DNA of 18,583 bases, from assembly GCA_049282455.1 (NCBI GenBank), contig JBAPUB010000100.1, positions 1 through 18,583 on the forward strand, read 5' to 3'. Source of the DNA: JBAPUB01 sp049282455. Its GTDB lineage: Bacteria > Actinomycetota > Actinomycetes > JAHEKZ01. Made by a program: the position numbers and the translations under genes. The notes under the pieces were generated by a model. That model made no database searches, was not told where the DNA came from, and worked only from the letters and a program-made list of their open reading frames with translations. Every line of letters starts with the position of its first letter. Position 1 is the first letter of the stretch. Positions 1 to 7,493 of this stretch are shown one piece after another.

Positions 1-371
1 CGGTAGGGCTCACCCCACGACGGCCGAAAGGGGTTGTAGAGGTGTTTCCAGTGCGTGGGCCGGGACAGCGCGCCGTCGCCGACACCGAAGGTGAGGCCCT
101 CGAAGACGTTCTCAGCCTCGATGAGCCTGCGGTCGGTGTGGACCTCGAGGTCGTGCAGACGAGCGATCGGTTCGGCCGTCTCCCGCGCACGGTCCAAAGG
201 CGAGCTCACCACCCGGCCGACGTCGATCGTCGCAAGGTGCTCAGACACGCGCTCGGCCATCTTCTGCCCGAGCTCGGACAGGTGGTAGTCGGGCAACCGT
301 CCGTACAGAACGCCTTCGGGGTTGTGCACCTCACCGTGGCGCAGCAGGTAGACCGTCGTGAGCTCCGACAT
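1..371 (-). CDS. Histidine phosphatase (phosphoglycerate mutase-like) family protein, 3' part missing
   Basis: The first 123 residues of a histidine phosphatase are visible; the gene runs off the left edge. The N-terminus carries the family signature RHGE at residues 11-14, where His12 is the residue phosphorylated during catalysis. A second family segment, SSPLDRARETA, follows, and the acidic stretch IEAENVFEG probably supplies the catalytic acid. Family members remove phosphate from small molecules or proteins; the substrate here cannot be told. The ATG lies five bases after the hemL stop, so it is very likely co-transcribed with the heme genes. A phosphatase of this family directly after hemL is the arrangement I recall from mycobacteria (Rv0524-Rv0525). 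A role in heme metabolism is only suggested by position. The family call is secure. Confidence 0.9.
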   Translation of the reverse strand, partial: MSELTTVYLLRHGEVHNPEGVLYGRLPDYHLSELGQKMAERVSEHLATIDVGRVVSSPLDRARETAEPIARLHDLEVHTDRRLIEAENVFEGLTFGVGDGALSRPTHWKHLYNPFRPSWGEPY

Positions 372-376
372 CGCGA

Positions 377-1702
377 TCACCGCCCGCCCGGGGCGGTGGC
401 CGACGCGGCGGCCCTCGCTGCTGCCGGAAGTGCAGCGGCAACCTCGGCCAGGGCGTCGTCGTCGTGGGTCGACGAGACGAACCAGGACTCGAAGGCCGAC
501 GGCGGAAGGTAGACACCGCGGTCGAGCATCGCGTGGAAGAACGCCGAGTAGCGCCACGTCTCCTGTCGACGCGCGGTGTCGTAGTCAGTCACTTCCTGGT
601 CGAGGAAGAAGATGCTGAACAGCGACCCGGCCCTCTGCAGCCGGTGAGCCACGCCCTCGGCGCTCAGCGCCTGCGAGACCATGTGACCGACCTCGCTCGC
701 GGCGCGGTCGACCCGCGAGTAGACGTCGTCGGTGCACAGTCGCAGCGTGGCCAGACCACTGGCTGCCGCGATCGGGTTCCCCGCGAGAGTCCCGGCCTGG
801 TAGACCGGACCCTCAGGGGCGAGGTGCGCCATGACGTCGCGGCGACCACCGAACGCGGCCGCCGGAAGCCCCCCACCCATGACCTTGCCGAAGGTCATGA
901 GGTCGGGCTGAACACCATCGAGCCCGTACCAGCCTGAGCGGCTCACGCGGAAGCCGGTCATCACCTCGTCGGAGACGTAGAGGGCTCCGTGGTCGCGGCA
1001 CAGCTCGGCGAGCAGCTCGTTGAAGCCCGGCGCGGGCGGGACGACGCCCATGTTGGCTGCCGCCGCCTCGGTGATGACGCAGGCGATCTGGTCGCCGTGC
1101 TCGGCGAAGGCGGTACGCACGGCCTGGACGTCGTTGTAGCCGACGACGATCGTGTCGGCGGCCTGTGCCTTCGTGACGCCGGGTGTGTCGGGCAGACCGA
1201 ACGTCGCGACGCCCGAGCCGGCGGACGCCAGAAGTGAGTCGACGTGGCCGTGGTAGCACCCCGCGAACTTCACGACCTTGGAGCGGCTGGTGAACCCGCG
1301 CGCGAGACGAATCGCCGACATGGTGGCTTCGGTCCCGCTGGAGACCAGGCGGACCTGCTCGACCGGTGCGCGCGACACGATCTCCTCGGCCAGCAGGACC
1401 TCGCCCTCACCGGGCGTACCGAACGAGGAGCCGTGCGCCACGGCCTCATGCACCTGTGCGACGACCGCAGGGTTCGCGTGGCCCAGGATCATCGGTCCCC
1501 AGGAACAGACCAGGTCGACGTAGCGGCGTCCGTCGGCGTCCCACAGATGTGGTCCGTCACCGCGGGTCATGAACCGCGGCGTCCCACCGACGGCCCGGAA
1601 GGCTCGCACGGGGGAGTTCACGCCGCCGGGCGTGACGGCGAGCGCACGGTCGAACAGCGCCTGGGACTGCGGCGCCTGCGACGGGTAGGGCGTCTGCGAC
1701 AT
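377..1702 (-). CDS. hemL: Glutamate-1-semialdehyde 2,1-aminomutase
   Basis: This 441-residue PLP enzyme converts glutamate-1-semialdehyde to 5-aminolevulinate, the second step of the C5 pathway, in the cytosol. It is a fold-type I aminotransferase relative. The PLP lysine is Lys273 in FGKVMGGGLP, the cofactor-ring aspartate is Asp245 in SDEVMTGFR, and the phosphate-binding segment SSGTEATMSA lies at 121-130. The N-terminal TPGGVNSPVRAF segment is typical of GSA aminomutases rather than ordinary aminotransferases. The length matches the usual 430-450. The frame stays open upstream, but that extension overlaps hemB, so I chose the ATG at 1702, which is preceded by a GGACGGAAG-type ribosome site. 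The hemB stop is 26 bases upstream. It acts directly after HemA, which is encoded at the start of the operon. Confidence 0.96.
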   Translation of the reverse strand: MSQTPYPSQAPQSQALFDRALAVTPGGVNSPVRAFRAVGGTPRFMTRGDGPHLWDADGRRYVDLVCSWGPMILGHANPAVVAQVHEAVAHGSSFGTPGEGEVLLAEEIVSRAPVEQVRLVSSGTEATMSAIRLARGFTSRSKVVKFAGCYHGHVDSLLASAGSGVATFGLPDTPGVTKAQAADTIVVGYNDVQAVRTAFAEHGDQIACVITEAAAANMGVVPPAPGFNELLAELCRDHGALYVSDEVMTGFRVSRSGWYGLDGVQPDLMTFGKVMGGGLPAAAFGGRRDVMAHLAPEGPVYQAGTLAGNPIAAASGLATLRLCTDDVYSRVDRAASEVGHMVSQALSAEGVAHRLQRAGSLFSIFFLDQEVTDYDTARRQETWRYSAFFHAMLDRGVYLPPSAFESWFVSSTHDDDALAEVAAALPAAARAAASATAPGGR

Positions 1703-1728
1703 GCTGGCTTCCGTCCTGAGGGTTCCGG

Positions 1729-2715
1729 TCAACGCACGAGGCGGGCCACCTCGGTGGCCCAGTAGGTGATGATCTGCTGGGCACCGGCCCGGCGGATGGC
1801 GACCAACGACTCCATGATCGCGCGCTCGCGGTCGACCCATCCGTTGGCGGCGGCTGCCTCGACCATCGCGTACTCGCCTGACACCTGGTACGCGGCCACG
1901 GGCACGTCGACCTCGGACGCGACGCGGGCAATGACATCGAGGTAGGGGCCGGCAGGCTTGACCATGACCCAGTCGGCACCCTGCTCGAGATCGGCCCACA
2001 CCTCTCGGAGGGCCTCGTCCGCGTTGCGCGGGTCCATCTGGTACGAGCGTCGGTCGCCGGACGAGGGTGTGCTCTCGGCGGCGTCGCGGAAGGGTCCGTA
2101 GAAGGCGGACGCGTACTTGGCTGCGTAGGCCAGGACCGGGATGTCGACGAGGCCGGCGTCGTCGAGGGCGCTGCGGATGGCCCCGACCTGGCCGTCCATC
2201 ATCCCGCTGGGGGCGATCACCTCGGCGCCCGCACGGGCCTGGGAGACCGCGGTCGACGCATACCGAGCGAGCGTTGCGTCGTTGTCGACCGTGGCGCCTG
2301 GGCCCGTGGTCGTCAGCGGCCCGCAGTGTCCGTGGTCGGTGTACTCGCACAGGCACAGGTCGGCCATCACGACGATGTCCTGGCCCACCTCCGCGTTCAG
2401 CTGGTGCAACGCCTGCTGAACGACCCCGTCGTCGGCGTCGGCTCCGGATCCGACGGCGTCCTTGTGCTCGGGGATCCCGAACAGCATCACGCCGCCGACA
2501 CCTGCTTCCACCGCCTCGCCGACCGCGCGGCGCAACGAGTCCTGGCTGTGCTGGAAGACCCCAGGCATGGACGCGACCGGCACCGGCTCGCCCAGCCCTT
2601 CCTTGACGAACAGGGGCAGCACCAGCTGCGCCGGAGCCAGCGAGGTCTGGGCCACCATCCGGCGCAGCGCCGGCGACCGCCTCAACCGTCTCGGTCGATC
2701 GACCGGAAAGGCCAC
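1729..2715 (-). CDS. hemB: Delta-aminolevulinic acid dehydratase (porphobilinogen synthase)
   Basis: This 328-residue enzyme condenses two 5-aminolevulinate molecules to porphobilinogen. The two Schiff-base lysines are visible: Lys200 in AYAAKYASAFYGPF and Lys253 in MVKPAGPYLD. The active-site metal loop has three cysteines (121, 123 and 131, within DLCLCEYTDHGHCG), the cysteine-type site expected to bind zinc rather than the aspartate-rich magnesium type. The length is typical. The start is GTG at 2715, three bases after the hemD stop, so translation is probably coupled. Its product feeds HemC, and its substrate comes from HemL encoded next downstream. Confidence 0.96.
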   Translation of the reverse strand: MAFPVDRPRRLRRSPALRRMVAQTSLAPAQLVLPLFVKEGLGEPVPVASMPGVFQHSQDSLRRAVGEAVEAGVGGVMLFGIPEHKDAVGSGADADDGVVQQALHQLNAEVGQDIVVMADLCLCEYTDHGHCGPLTTTGPGATVDNDATLARYASTAVSQARAGAEVIAPSGMMDGQVGAIRSALDDAGLVDIPVLAYAAKYASAFYGPFRDAAESTPSSGDRRSYQMDPRNADEALREVWADLEQGADWVMVKPAGPYLDVIARVASEVDVPVAAYQVSGEYAMVEAAAANGWVDRERAIMESLVAIRRAGAQQIITYWATEVARLVR

Positions 2716-2718
2716 GAG

Positions 2719-4329
2719 CTACTTCGCCTTCCGCCGGGTCGCACCCTTGCGCAGGCTCGGGCGCCAGGCTGACTCACCGTTGGCCAGCGCAGCCAGGCGT
2801 TGGGTTGCACCGAACTGAGCCAGCGCCTCGGCCAGCACCGTCACCGACGGCGATGCAGCCATGACGTCGACACGAAGCCCGTGCTCCTCGGCGGTCTTGG
2901 CGGTCTGCGGCCCGATCACCGCGACGACGGTCGACGCGTGAGGCTTGCCCGCGATGCCGATGAGGTTGCGCACAGTCGACGACGATGTGAAGAGGACGGC
3001 GTCGAACCCGCCGGACTTGATGGCCTCACGGGTGTGGACAGGCGGTGGCGCAGCCCGCACCGTGCGGTAGGCGGTGACGTCCTCGACCTCCCAGCCAAGC
3101 TCGACCAGACCAGCAACCAGGGTCTCGGTGGCGATATCGGCCCGGGGCAGGAACACCCGGTTGATCGGGTCGTAGAGGTCGTCGTAGGCCGGCCAGTCGA
3201 CGAGCAACCCCGCCGCAGACTGCTCACCGCTCGGCACCAGGTCTGGCTTCACACCGAACTGCAGCAAGGCGGCCGCGGTCTGCTCGCCGACAGCGGCGAT
3301 CTTGATCCCGGCGAAAGCCCGGGCGTCCAGCCCGTACTCCTCGAACTTCTCTCGCACGGCGCGTACGGCGTTGGTCGAGGTGAACGCGATCCACTGGAAG
3401 CGGCCGGACACCAGCCCGTGCAGCGCTCGGTCCATCTGCTGCGGGGTCCGGGGCGGCTCGACGGAGATGGTCGGCACCTCGTCGGGAACGGCTCCGTAGC
3501 AGCGCAGCTGGTCGCTGAGCGACCCGGCCTGCTCCTTGGTCCGCGGAACCAGGACGCGCCAGCCGAACAACGGCTTGCTCTCGAACCACGAGAGCCGGTC
3601 GCGAAGCTCGACACCGTCTCCGACGACCATCAGCACGGGGTCGCTCAAGCCAGCGGCCTTGAGGTCCGTGGCCAAAGAGCCCAGGGTGGACACCACGGTG
3701 CGCTGGGCTGTCGTCGAACCCTGGGACGTCACGGCAACGGGGGTGTCGGCGTCGCGGCCGGCAGCTCGCAGCCCGGCTGCCGCATCCGGCAGTCGGTCGA
3801 CACCGCCCAGGACGACGACTGTGGTGGTCGCCGCCGAGTGGTCAGACCAGTTCGGGTTCGTCTCCGACGTCGTGACGATGTGAACCGCACGCGACCGTCC
3901 GGTCGTCAACGGCACGCCCGCATACGCGGGTACCGCCGTCACCGCCGACGCGCCTGGTACGACCTCGAACGCGGCACCAGCCTTGTCGCAGGCACCGGCC
4001 TCGTCCGCGAAACCGTGGAAGAGCACCGGGTCACCGTCCATCAGCCGCACCACGTGGGTTCCGCGCTTGGCGGCGGCGACGACGAGCTTGGCCCTGGCGG
4101 CCCGCGTCAGCGGCTGGCCGTCCTCACCGCACGAGGCATCGACGATCTCGGCCTCGGGACTGGCATAGGCCTGGACGGCCGCACGGGACGCGTCGCGGTC
4201 GACGACCACGATGTCGGCCTCACGGACGAGCTCGACCGCGCGCACGGCCAGGAGGGCGGGGTCGCCAGGGCCGGCGCCCACGAACGCGACGGTGCCGATG
4301 GGCTTCTTCTTCGTGTTCTTGGTACTCAC
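2719..4329 (-). CDS. hemD: Fused uroporphyrinogen-III C-methyltransferase-like / uroporphyrinogen-III synthase
   Basis: This 536-residue fusion has two parts. Residues about 10-250 form a tetrapyrrole methylase (SUMT/CobA) fold with the N-terminal SAM-site motif GAGPGDPALL at 18-27. Residues about 255-510 are uroporphyrinogen-III synthase (HemD), with paired domains, FTSTNAV near 317 and FTSSSTVRNL at 447-456; it closes and inverts ring D of hydroxymethylbilane to give uroporphyrinogen III. The methylase half is degenerate: the usual RLKGGDPFVFGRGGEE segment reads RLMDGDPVLFHGFADE (95-110), so its methyltransferase activity is doubtful. Mycobacterial HemD (Rv0511) has, as I recall, a similarly divergent N-terminal half. 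The C-terminus is a lysine/arginine-rich tail. The GTG start overlaps the hemC stop by four bases (GTGA), indicating coupling. The HemD function is secure; the methylase function is not. Confidence 0.93.
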   Translation of the reverse strand: MSTKNTKKKPIGTVAFVGAGPGDPALLAVRAVELVREADIVVVDRDASRAAVQAYASPEAEIVDASCGEDGQPLTRAARAKLVVAAAKRGTHVVRLMDGDPVLFHGFADEAGACDKAGAAFEVVPGASAVTAVPAYAGVPLTTGRSRAVHIVTTSETNPNWSDHSAATTTVVVLGGVDRLPDAAAGLRAAGRDADTPVAVTSQGSTTAQRTVVSTLGSLATDLKAAGLSDPVLMVVGDGVELRDRLSWFESKPLFGWRVLVPRTKEQAGSLSDQLRCYGAVPDEVPTISVEPPRTPQQMDRALHGLVSGRFQWIAFTSTNAVRAVREKFEEYGLDARAFAGIKIAAVGEQTAAALLQFGVKPDLVPSGEQSAAGLLVDWPAYDDLYDPINRVFLPRADIATETLVAGLVELGWEVEDVTAYRTVRAAPPPVHTREAIKSGGFDAVLFTSSSTVRNLIGIAGKPHASTVVAVIGPQTAKTAEEHGLRVDVMAASPSVTVLAEALAQFGATQRLAALANGESAWRPSLRKGATRRKAK

Positions 4330-5270
4330 AGGGCGGGTTCCCCTAGAAAGGCGGCAGCTCCTGCATCGAGCAACCGGGCGGCAAGCTGGCGGCCCGCTGC
4401 GTCGGCGTCGGTGAGGGGTGCCGTGATGGACAGGCGCTGTTCGTTGAGCCCGTCGGACGAACCGACGAACGCGTGCAGGGTGAGCTCAGGGGTGTGAAAC
4501 CCCGGTTCGTCGACGACCGCGAGGGCGCCGACCGGCGCCGAGCAGCCCGCCTCGAGAGCGGACAGCAAGGCACGCTCGGCAGTGACGGCCGCGCGGGTAG
4601 CGGGGTCGTCGAGGCTGCGGAGCGCAGTGAGAAGGGTCGATCCGTCCGCGTCGGACGACGCGGCGGTCTCGACGGCCAGAGCTCCCTGGCCGGGGGCGGG
4701 AGTCATCAGCGAGGAGTCGATGACCTCAGTCACCGACTGCATACGCCCCAGCCGCCGCAGGCCGGCGACAGCCAGAACCACTGCGTCGACGGAGCCGTCG
4801 GTGACCAGTCCGATGCGAGTGTCGACGTTGCCCCGGATGTCGACGACCTCGAGGTCCGGGCGCAGGGCCGCGAGCTGTGCGGCCCGACGCGGCGATCCCG
4901 TACCCACTCGTGCACCGGAGGGAAGTGACGTCAATGTGTGACCGTCACGCGCGACGAGCGCGTCGCGCGGGTCTTCACGTGGCGGGTGAGCGGCGAGCAC
5001 CAGGCCCGGTGCCGGCGCGGTGGGGAGGTCCTTGAGCGAGTGGACGGCGACATCGACCTCACCACTGAGGAGTGCATCGCGCAAAGCACTGACAAACACC
5101 CCCGTGCCGCCGATCTGACGCAGTGGGTCGGTGCTGGTGTCGCCGGTTGTCGTGACGTACACCAGCTCGACAGGGGTGCTCGAGGCTGCACGGAGGGCGT
5201 CTGCGACGAGCGTGGACTGCGCGACGGCCAGCGGGCTCCTGCGGGTGCCCAGCCGAATCGGAGTGCTCAC
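4326..5270 (-). CDS. hemC: Hydroxymethylbilane synthase (porphobilinogen deaminase)
   Basis: This 314-residue cytosolic enzyme polymerises four porphobilinogens into hydroxymethylbilane. The cysteine that carries the dipyrromethane cofactor is Cys243 in LEAGCSAPVGA. Other family landmarks are RLGTRRSPLAVAQ at the N-terminus, HSLKDLPT at 77-84 with the catalytic aspartate Asp81, GTGSPRRAAQL near 123, and APGQGALAVE near 192. The length is usual for the family. The GTG start at 5270 shares four bases with the hemA stop (GTGA), and the 3' end overlaps the hemD start in the same way. The product passes straight to HemD, encoded by the next gene. Confidence 0.96.
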   Translation of the reverse strand: MSTPIRLGTRRSPLAVAQSTLVADALRAASSTPVELVYVTTTGDTSTDPLRQIGGTGVFVSALRDALLSGEVDVAVHSLKDLPTAPAPGLVLAAHPPREDPRDALVARDGHTLTSLPSGARVGTGSPRRAAQLAALRPDLEVVDIRGNVDTRIGLVTDGSVDAVVLAVAGLRRLGRMQSVTEVIDSSLMTPAPGQGALAVETAASSDADGSTLLTALRSLDDPATRAAVTAERALLSALEAGCSAPVGALAVVDEPGFHTPELTLHAFVGSSDGLNEQRLSITAPLTDADAAGRQLAARLLDAGAAAFLGEPAL

Positions 5271-6571
5271 CTGGCCCCCTCGTCGGAGTCTGGGGTGACC
5301 ACGGCCTCGACCACGCGTGGGTCGAGATCGAACAGTCTGTGCAAGGCGTCGGTGTAGGCGTCGCCGTCTGGCTCGCCCGCGAGCTCGCGCACCCGAACCG
5401 TCGGGGCGTGCAGGAGCTTGTCGACGATGCGGTTCACCAGCTGTTCGACGTCGGTCCGTGCACCAACATCGAGGTCGGACTGCCGGGCATCGAACCGGGT
5501 GAGCTCGCTGGCGACGATCTGCGAGGCGCGGCTGCGCAGCGCGACGACCGTCGGCGTGACTCGGTCGGCATGCCGCGAGTCCAGGTAGGCGTCGACCTCG
5601 TGGGCAACGATGCGCCGCACGCTCTCGATTTCCCGCTCGTAGGATCCGTCGCTGAGCAGCTCGCCGAGATCGTCGAGGTCGACCAGAGTCACGCCGTGGA
5701 CCCCCAGGACCGCCGGGTCGATGTCACGAGGCAACGCGATGTCGAGCAACATCAGCGGCGCGAAGTCTCGAGCTTCCTGGGCGGCTCGCACCTGCTGCTC
5801 GGTGATCACGTGACCGAGGGCCCCCGTGCAGGCGACCGCGAGGTCGACGTCGGCCAGTGCTCCGGCGAGGTCGTCGATCCGCACGGCACGACCACCCAGT
5901 GACTCCGCCAGTCTCTGCGCGCGCTCGGGGGTCCGGTTGGCGATGTCCACCGCTGCACCCACGCGCTGCAAGGAGGTCGCCGCGAGCGACGCCATCGCCC
6001 CGGCGCCCACGACCAGCGCACGCCGACCAGACAGCCCCGGCAGGGAGTGCTCGGCCAGCCCGAGAGCGACGCCCACGATCGAAGCACCCGCGGCGTCGAT
6101 GCCCGTCTCGGTGTGGGCCCGCTTGCCGACGCGAAGGGCGTTCTGCACCACGTCGTTGAGCACTCGACCGGCGGTCCCCCGCTGCTGCGCCGCACTCAGA
6201 GCTGCCCGCACCTGGCCGAGGATCTGGCCCTCACCGACGACCATCGAGTCGAGCCCGGCGGCGACGGCGAACAGGTGCGAGACAGCGCGGTCCTCGTAGT
6301 GCACGTACAGGTGCGCCTTGAGCTGCTCGGGCTCACAGCCGGTGTGTCGGAGCAGCTGGTCGGTCACGGCATCGACGGCAGGGTGGAACTTCGTGGACTC
6401 CACGTAGATCTCGACCCGGTTGCAGGTGGAGACGACCAGCGCCTCGGCGACCGACGAGGAGTCGGCGACGTCGAGAAGCAGCTTGTCGACGCTGTCTGCG
6501 GCCAGCGCGACCTGTTCGAGCACGGGGACAGGTGCGGTGCGGTGGGAGACGCCAACGACGAGAAGGCTCAT
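5267..6571 (-). CDS. hemA: Glutamyl-tRNA reductase
   Basis: This 434-residue enzyme uses NADPH to reduce glutamyl-tRNA(Glu) to glutamate-1-semialdehyde, the committed step of C5 tetrapyrrole synthesis. The N-terminus GVSHRTAPV is characteristic. The nucleophilic cysteine that forms the thioester is Cys50 in STCNRVEIY. GLDSMVVGEGQILGQV is the tRNA/substrate segment, and GAGAMASLAA near 195 is the NADPH Rossmann loop. A C-terminal dimerisation helix region follows (from about 320). The ATG start overlaps the rex stop as ATGA, so HemA is translated right after the redox sensor Rex. This rex-hemA pairing is the one known from Streptomyces coelicolor (rex-hemACD). Confidence 0.96.
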   Translation of the reverse strand: MSLLVVGVSHRTAPVPVLEQVALAADSVDKLLLDVADSSSVAEALVVSTCNRVEIYVESTKFHPAVDAVTDQLLRHTGCEPEQLKAHLYVHYEDRAVSHLFAVAAGLDSMVVGEGQILGQVRAALSAAQQRGTAGRVLNDVVQNALRVGKRAHTETGIDAAGASIVGVALGLAEHSLPGLSGRRALVVGAGAMASLAATSLQRVGAAVDIANRTPERAQRLAESLGGRAVRIDDLAGALADVDLAVACTGALGHVITEQQVRAAQEARDFAPLMLLDIALPRDIDPAVLGVHGVTLVDLDDLGELLSDGSYEREIESVRRIVAHEVDAYLDSRHADRVTPTVVALRSRASQIVASELTRFDARQSDLDVGARTDVEQLVNRIVDKLLHAPTVRVRELAGEPDGDAYTDALHRLFDLDPRVVEAVVTPDSDEGAR

Positions 6572-7254
6572 GCACCCACCCCAGCCTCGAGCAGCGCCGC
6601 AGTGACCTTGCGCTGCTCGTGGTAGGCGAGGATCTGCAGCTCGCTGGCGAGGTCGACCTGGCGCACGTCGACGCCGTCCGGAACCGACAGCACAGCGGGG
6701 GCGAAGTTCAAGATGCTGCGCACGCCGGACTCGACGAGCACGTCACACACGTGCTGTGCCGCCGACGCCGGTGTCGCGATGACGCCGATGGCGACCTGTT
6801 CGCGGTCAGCCAGCGCGGCAAGGTCGCCGAAGGGGCGCACCGTCACGTCGGCGACGACCTCCCCGACCCGAGACGGTGAGGAGTCCAGGAGACCGACCAG
6901 TCGAAATCCTCGCGTCGCGAACCCGCCGTAGTTGGCCAGGGCGTGACCGAGGTTGCCGACGCCCACGATGACGACGGGCCACTCCTGGGTGAGTCCGAGC
7001 TCGCGGCCGATCTGCGCCAGGAGGTGCGTGACGTCGTAACCGACACCGCGGGTGCCGTAGGTGCCGAGCAGGCTCAGGTCCTTGCGCAGCTTCGCGGAGT
7101 TGACCCCTGCGGCCGAAGCCAGCTCGTCGGAGGAGACCGTGTCGATCCCGTGCTCGGCCAGGCCCGTGAGCGCCCGGTGGTACACCGGAAGCCGTCCGAT
7201 GGTGGCCTCGGGCACGCCGGCACCTCCGCGGCGTTCGCCTGCGGTGAGGGCCAC
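6568..7254 (-). CDS. rex: Redox-sensing transcriptional repressor Rex
   Basis: This 228-residue NADH/NAD+-responsive repressor has an N-terminal winged helix (about 14-75) with the DNA-recognition segment KLRKDLSLLGTYGTRGVGY, then a Rossmann domain with GVGNLGHAL at 98-106, NFAP at 183-186, and the C-terminal helix (LQILAYHEQ) that swaps in the dimer. Rex is released from DNA when NADH is high. I chose the GTG at 7254: it has a good AGGAG ribosome site six bases upstream (7261-7265), and the 51-residue upstream extension is proline/glycine-rich, unlike Rex, and overlaps the promoter. A candidate Rex operator lies 136 bases upstream, so it probably represses itself and the heme genes fused to it by overlapping stops and starts. 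Confidence 0.95.
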   Translation of the reverse strand: MALTAGERRGGAGVPEATIGRLPVYHRALTGLAEHGIDTVSSDELASAAGVNSAKLRKDLSLLGTYGTRGVGYDVTHLLAQIGRELGLTQEWPVVIVGVGNLGHALANYGGFATRGFRLVGLLDSSPSRVGEVVADVTVRPFGDLAALADREQVAIGVIATPASAAQHVCDVLVESGVRSILNFAPAVLSVPDGVDVRQVDLASELQILAYHEQRKVTAALLEAGVGA

Positions 7255-7260
7255 GTGCGT

Positions 7261-7265
7261 CTCCT
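7261..7265 (-). promoter_or_regulatory. Ribosome binding site of rex
   Basis: AGGAG on the minus strand, six bases before the GTG at 7254. It decides the rex start, because the open frame continues upstream without a comparable site. Confidence 0.75.
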
Positions 7266-7272
7266 GGGGGCG

Positions 7273-7295
7273 GCACCCGAGACGGGCTCGGGTGC
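7273..7295 (-). promoter_or_regulatory. Leader hairpin near the rex ribosome site
   Basis: A perfect 9-bp inverted repeat, GCACCCGAG and CTCGGGTGC, with a five-base loop. It sits in the rex 5' leader, seven bases before the AGGAG site. There is no T-run, so it does not look like a simple terminator. Its role is unknown; it could modulate translation or mRNA stability. Confidence 0.5.
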
Positions 7296-7313
7296 GGGCT
7301 ACGGCGCTTGCCC

Positions 7314-7335
7314 GGCCCCCGGTTGCCAGGGGGCC
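7314..7335 (-). promoter_or_regulatory. Second rex leader hairpin
   Basis: A perfect 7-bp GC-only stem (GGCCCCC / GGGGGCC) with an eight-base loop. It lies inside a possible 13-codon leader ORF (minus strand 7340 to 7299). No T-run follows. Whether it acts in attenuation is speculation. Confidence 0.45.
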
Positions 7336-7378
7336 ACCATGAGTGGCACCTGACGGTCGGGGAACGGGCTGCGGGCCC

Positions 7379-7407
7379 AGGGTAGGCGCTTGTGAACGCA
7401 GGCACAA
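7379..7407 (-). promoter_or_regulatory. Predicted rex-hem promoter
   Basis: On the minus strand, TTGTGC (7407-7402) is followed after exactly 17 bases by TACCCT (7384-7379). TACCCT fits the actinobacterial TAnnnT -10 form; the -35 shares TTG with the consensus. Transcription would start near 7371, leaving a leader of about 117 bases. The Rex operator covers the -35 box and most of the spacer, the expected position for repression by blocking polymerase. Confidence 0.55.
7390..7407. promoter_or_regulatory. Candidate Rex operator (ROP)
   Basis: The plus strand reads TTGTGAACGCAGGCACAA. The outer arms TTGTG and CACAA are perfect inverted repeats with the eight-base spacing of the Rex consensus TTGTGAAnnnnTTCACAA. 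The TTGTGAACGC half matches the Streptomyces-type site; the other half deviates at the inner two positions. It stands upstream of rex and over its promoter, so autoregulation is likely. Confidence 0.75.
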
Positions 7408-7493
7408 AGTCGCGCGGCGGCGACGTCCACCTGACGAGATGCTCGGCGGTGCGCGCGGGACGGATCAGGCCGTCATCAAGCGTCTCTTCCGGC

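Noticed and set aside
1703..2356. Upstream extension of the hemL frame
   Set aside because: It overlaps hemB in another frame and is Arg/Gly-rich; HemL begins with its normal N-terminus at 1702.
2800..4497. 565-codon open frame on the plus strand opposite hemD and the end of hemC
   Set aside because: Its composition is the usual high-GC antisense pattern (runs of R, G, H, D), it has no recognisable domain, and the opposite strand holds well-supported heme genes.
7273..7335. Rex leader stems as intrinsic terminators
   Set aside because: Neither stem is followed by a T-run on the minus strand, and rex is read just downstream.
7255..7407. 51-residue N-terminal extension of Rex
   Set aside because: The extension begins inside the operator, is unlike Rex, and a good ribosome site supports the GTG at 7254.
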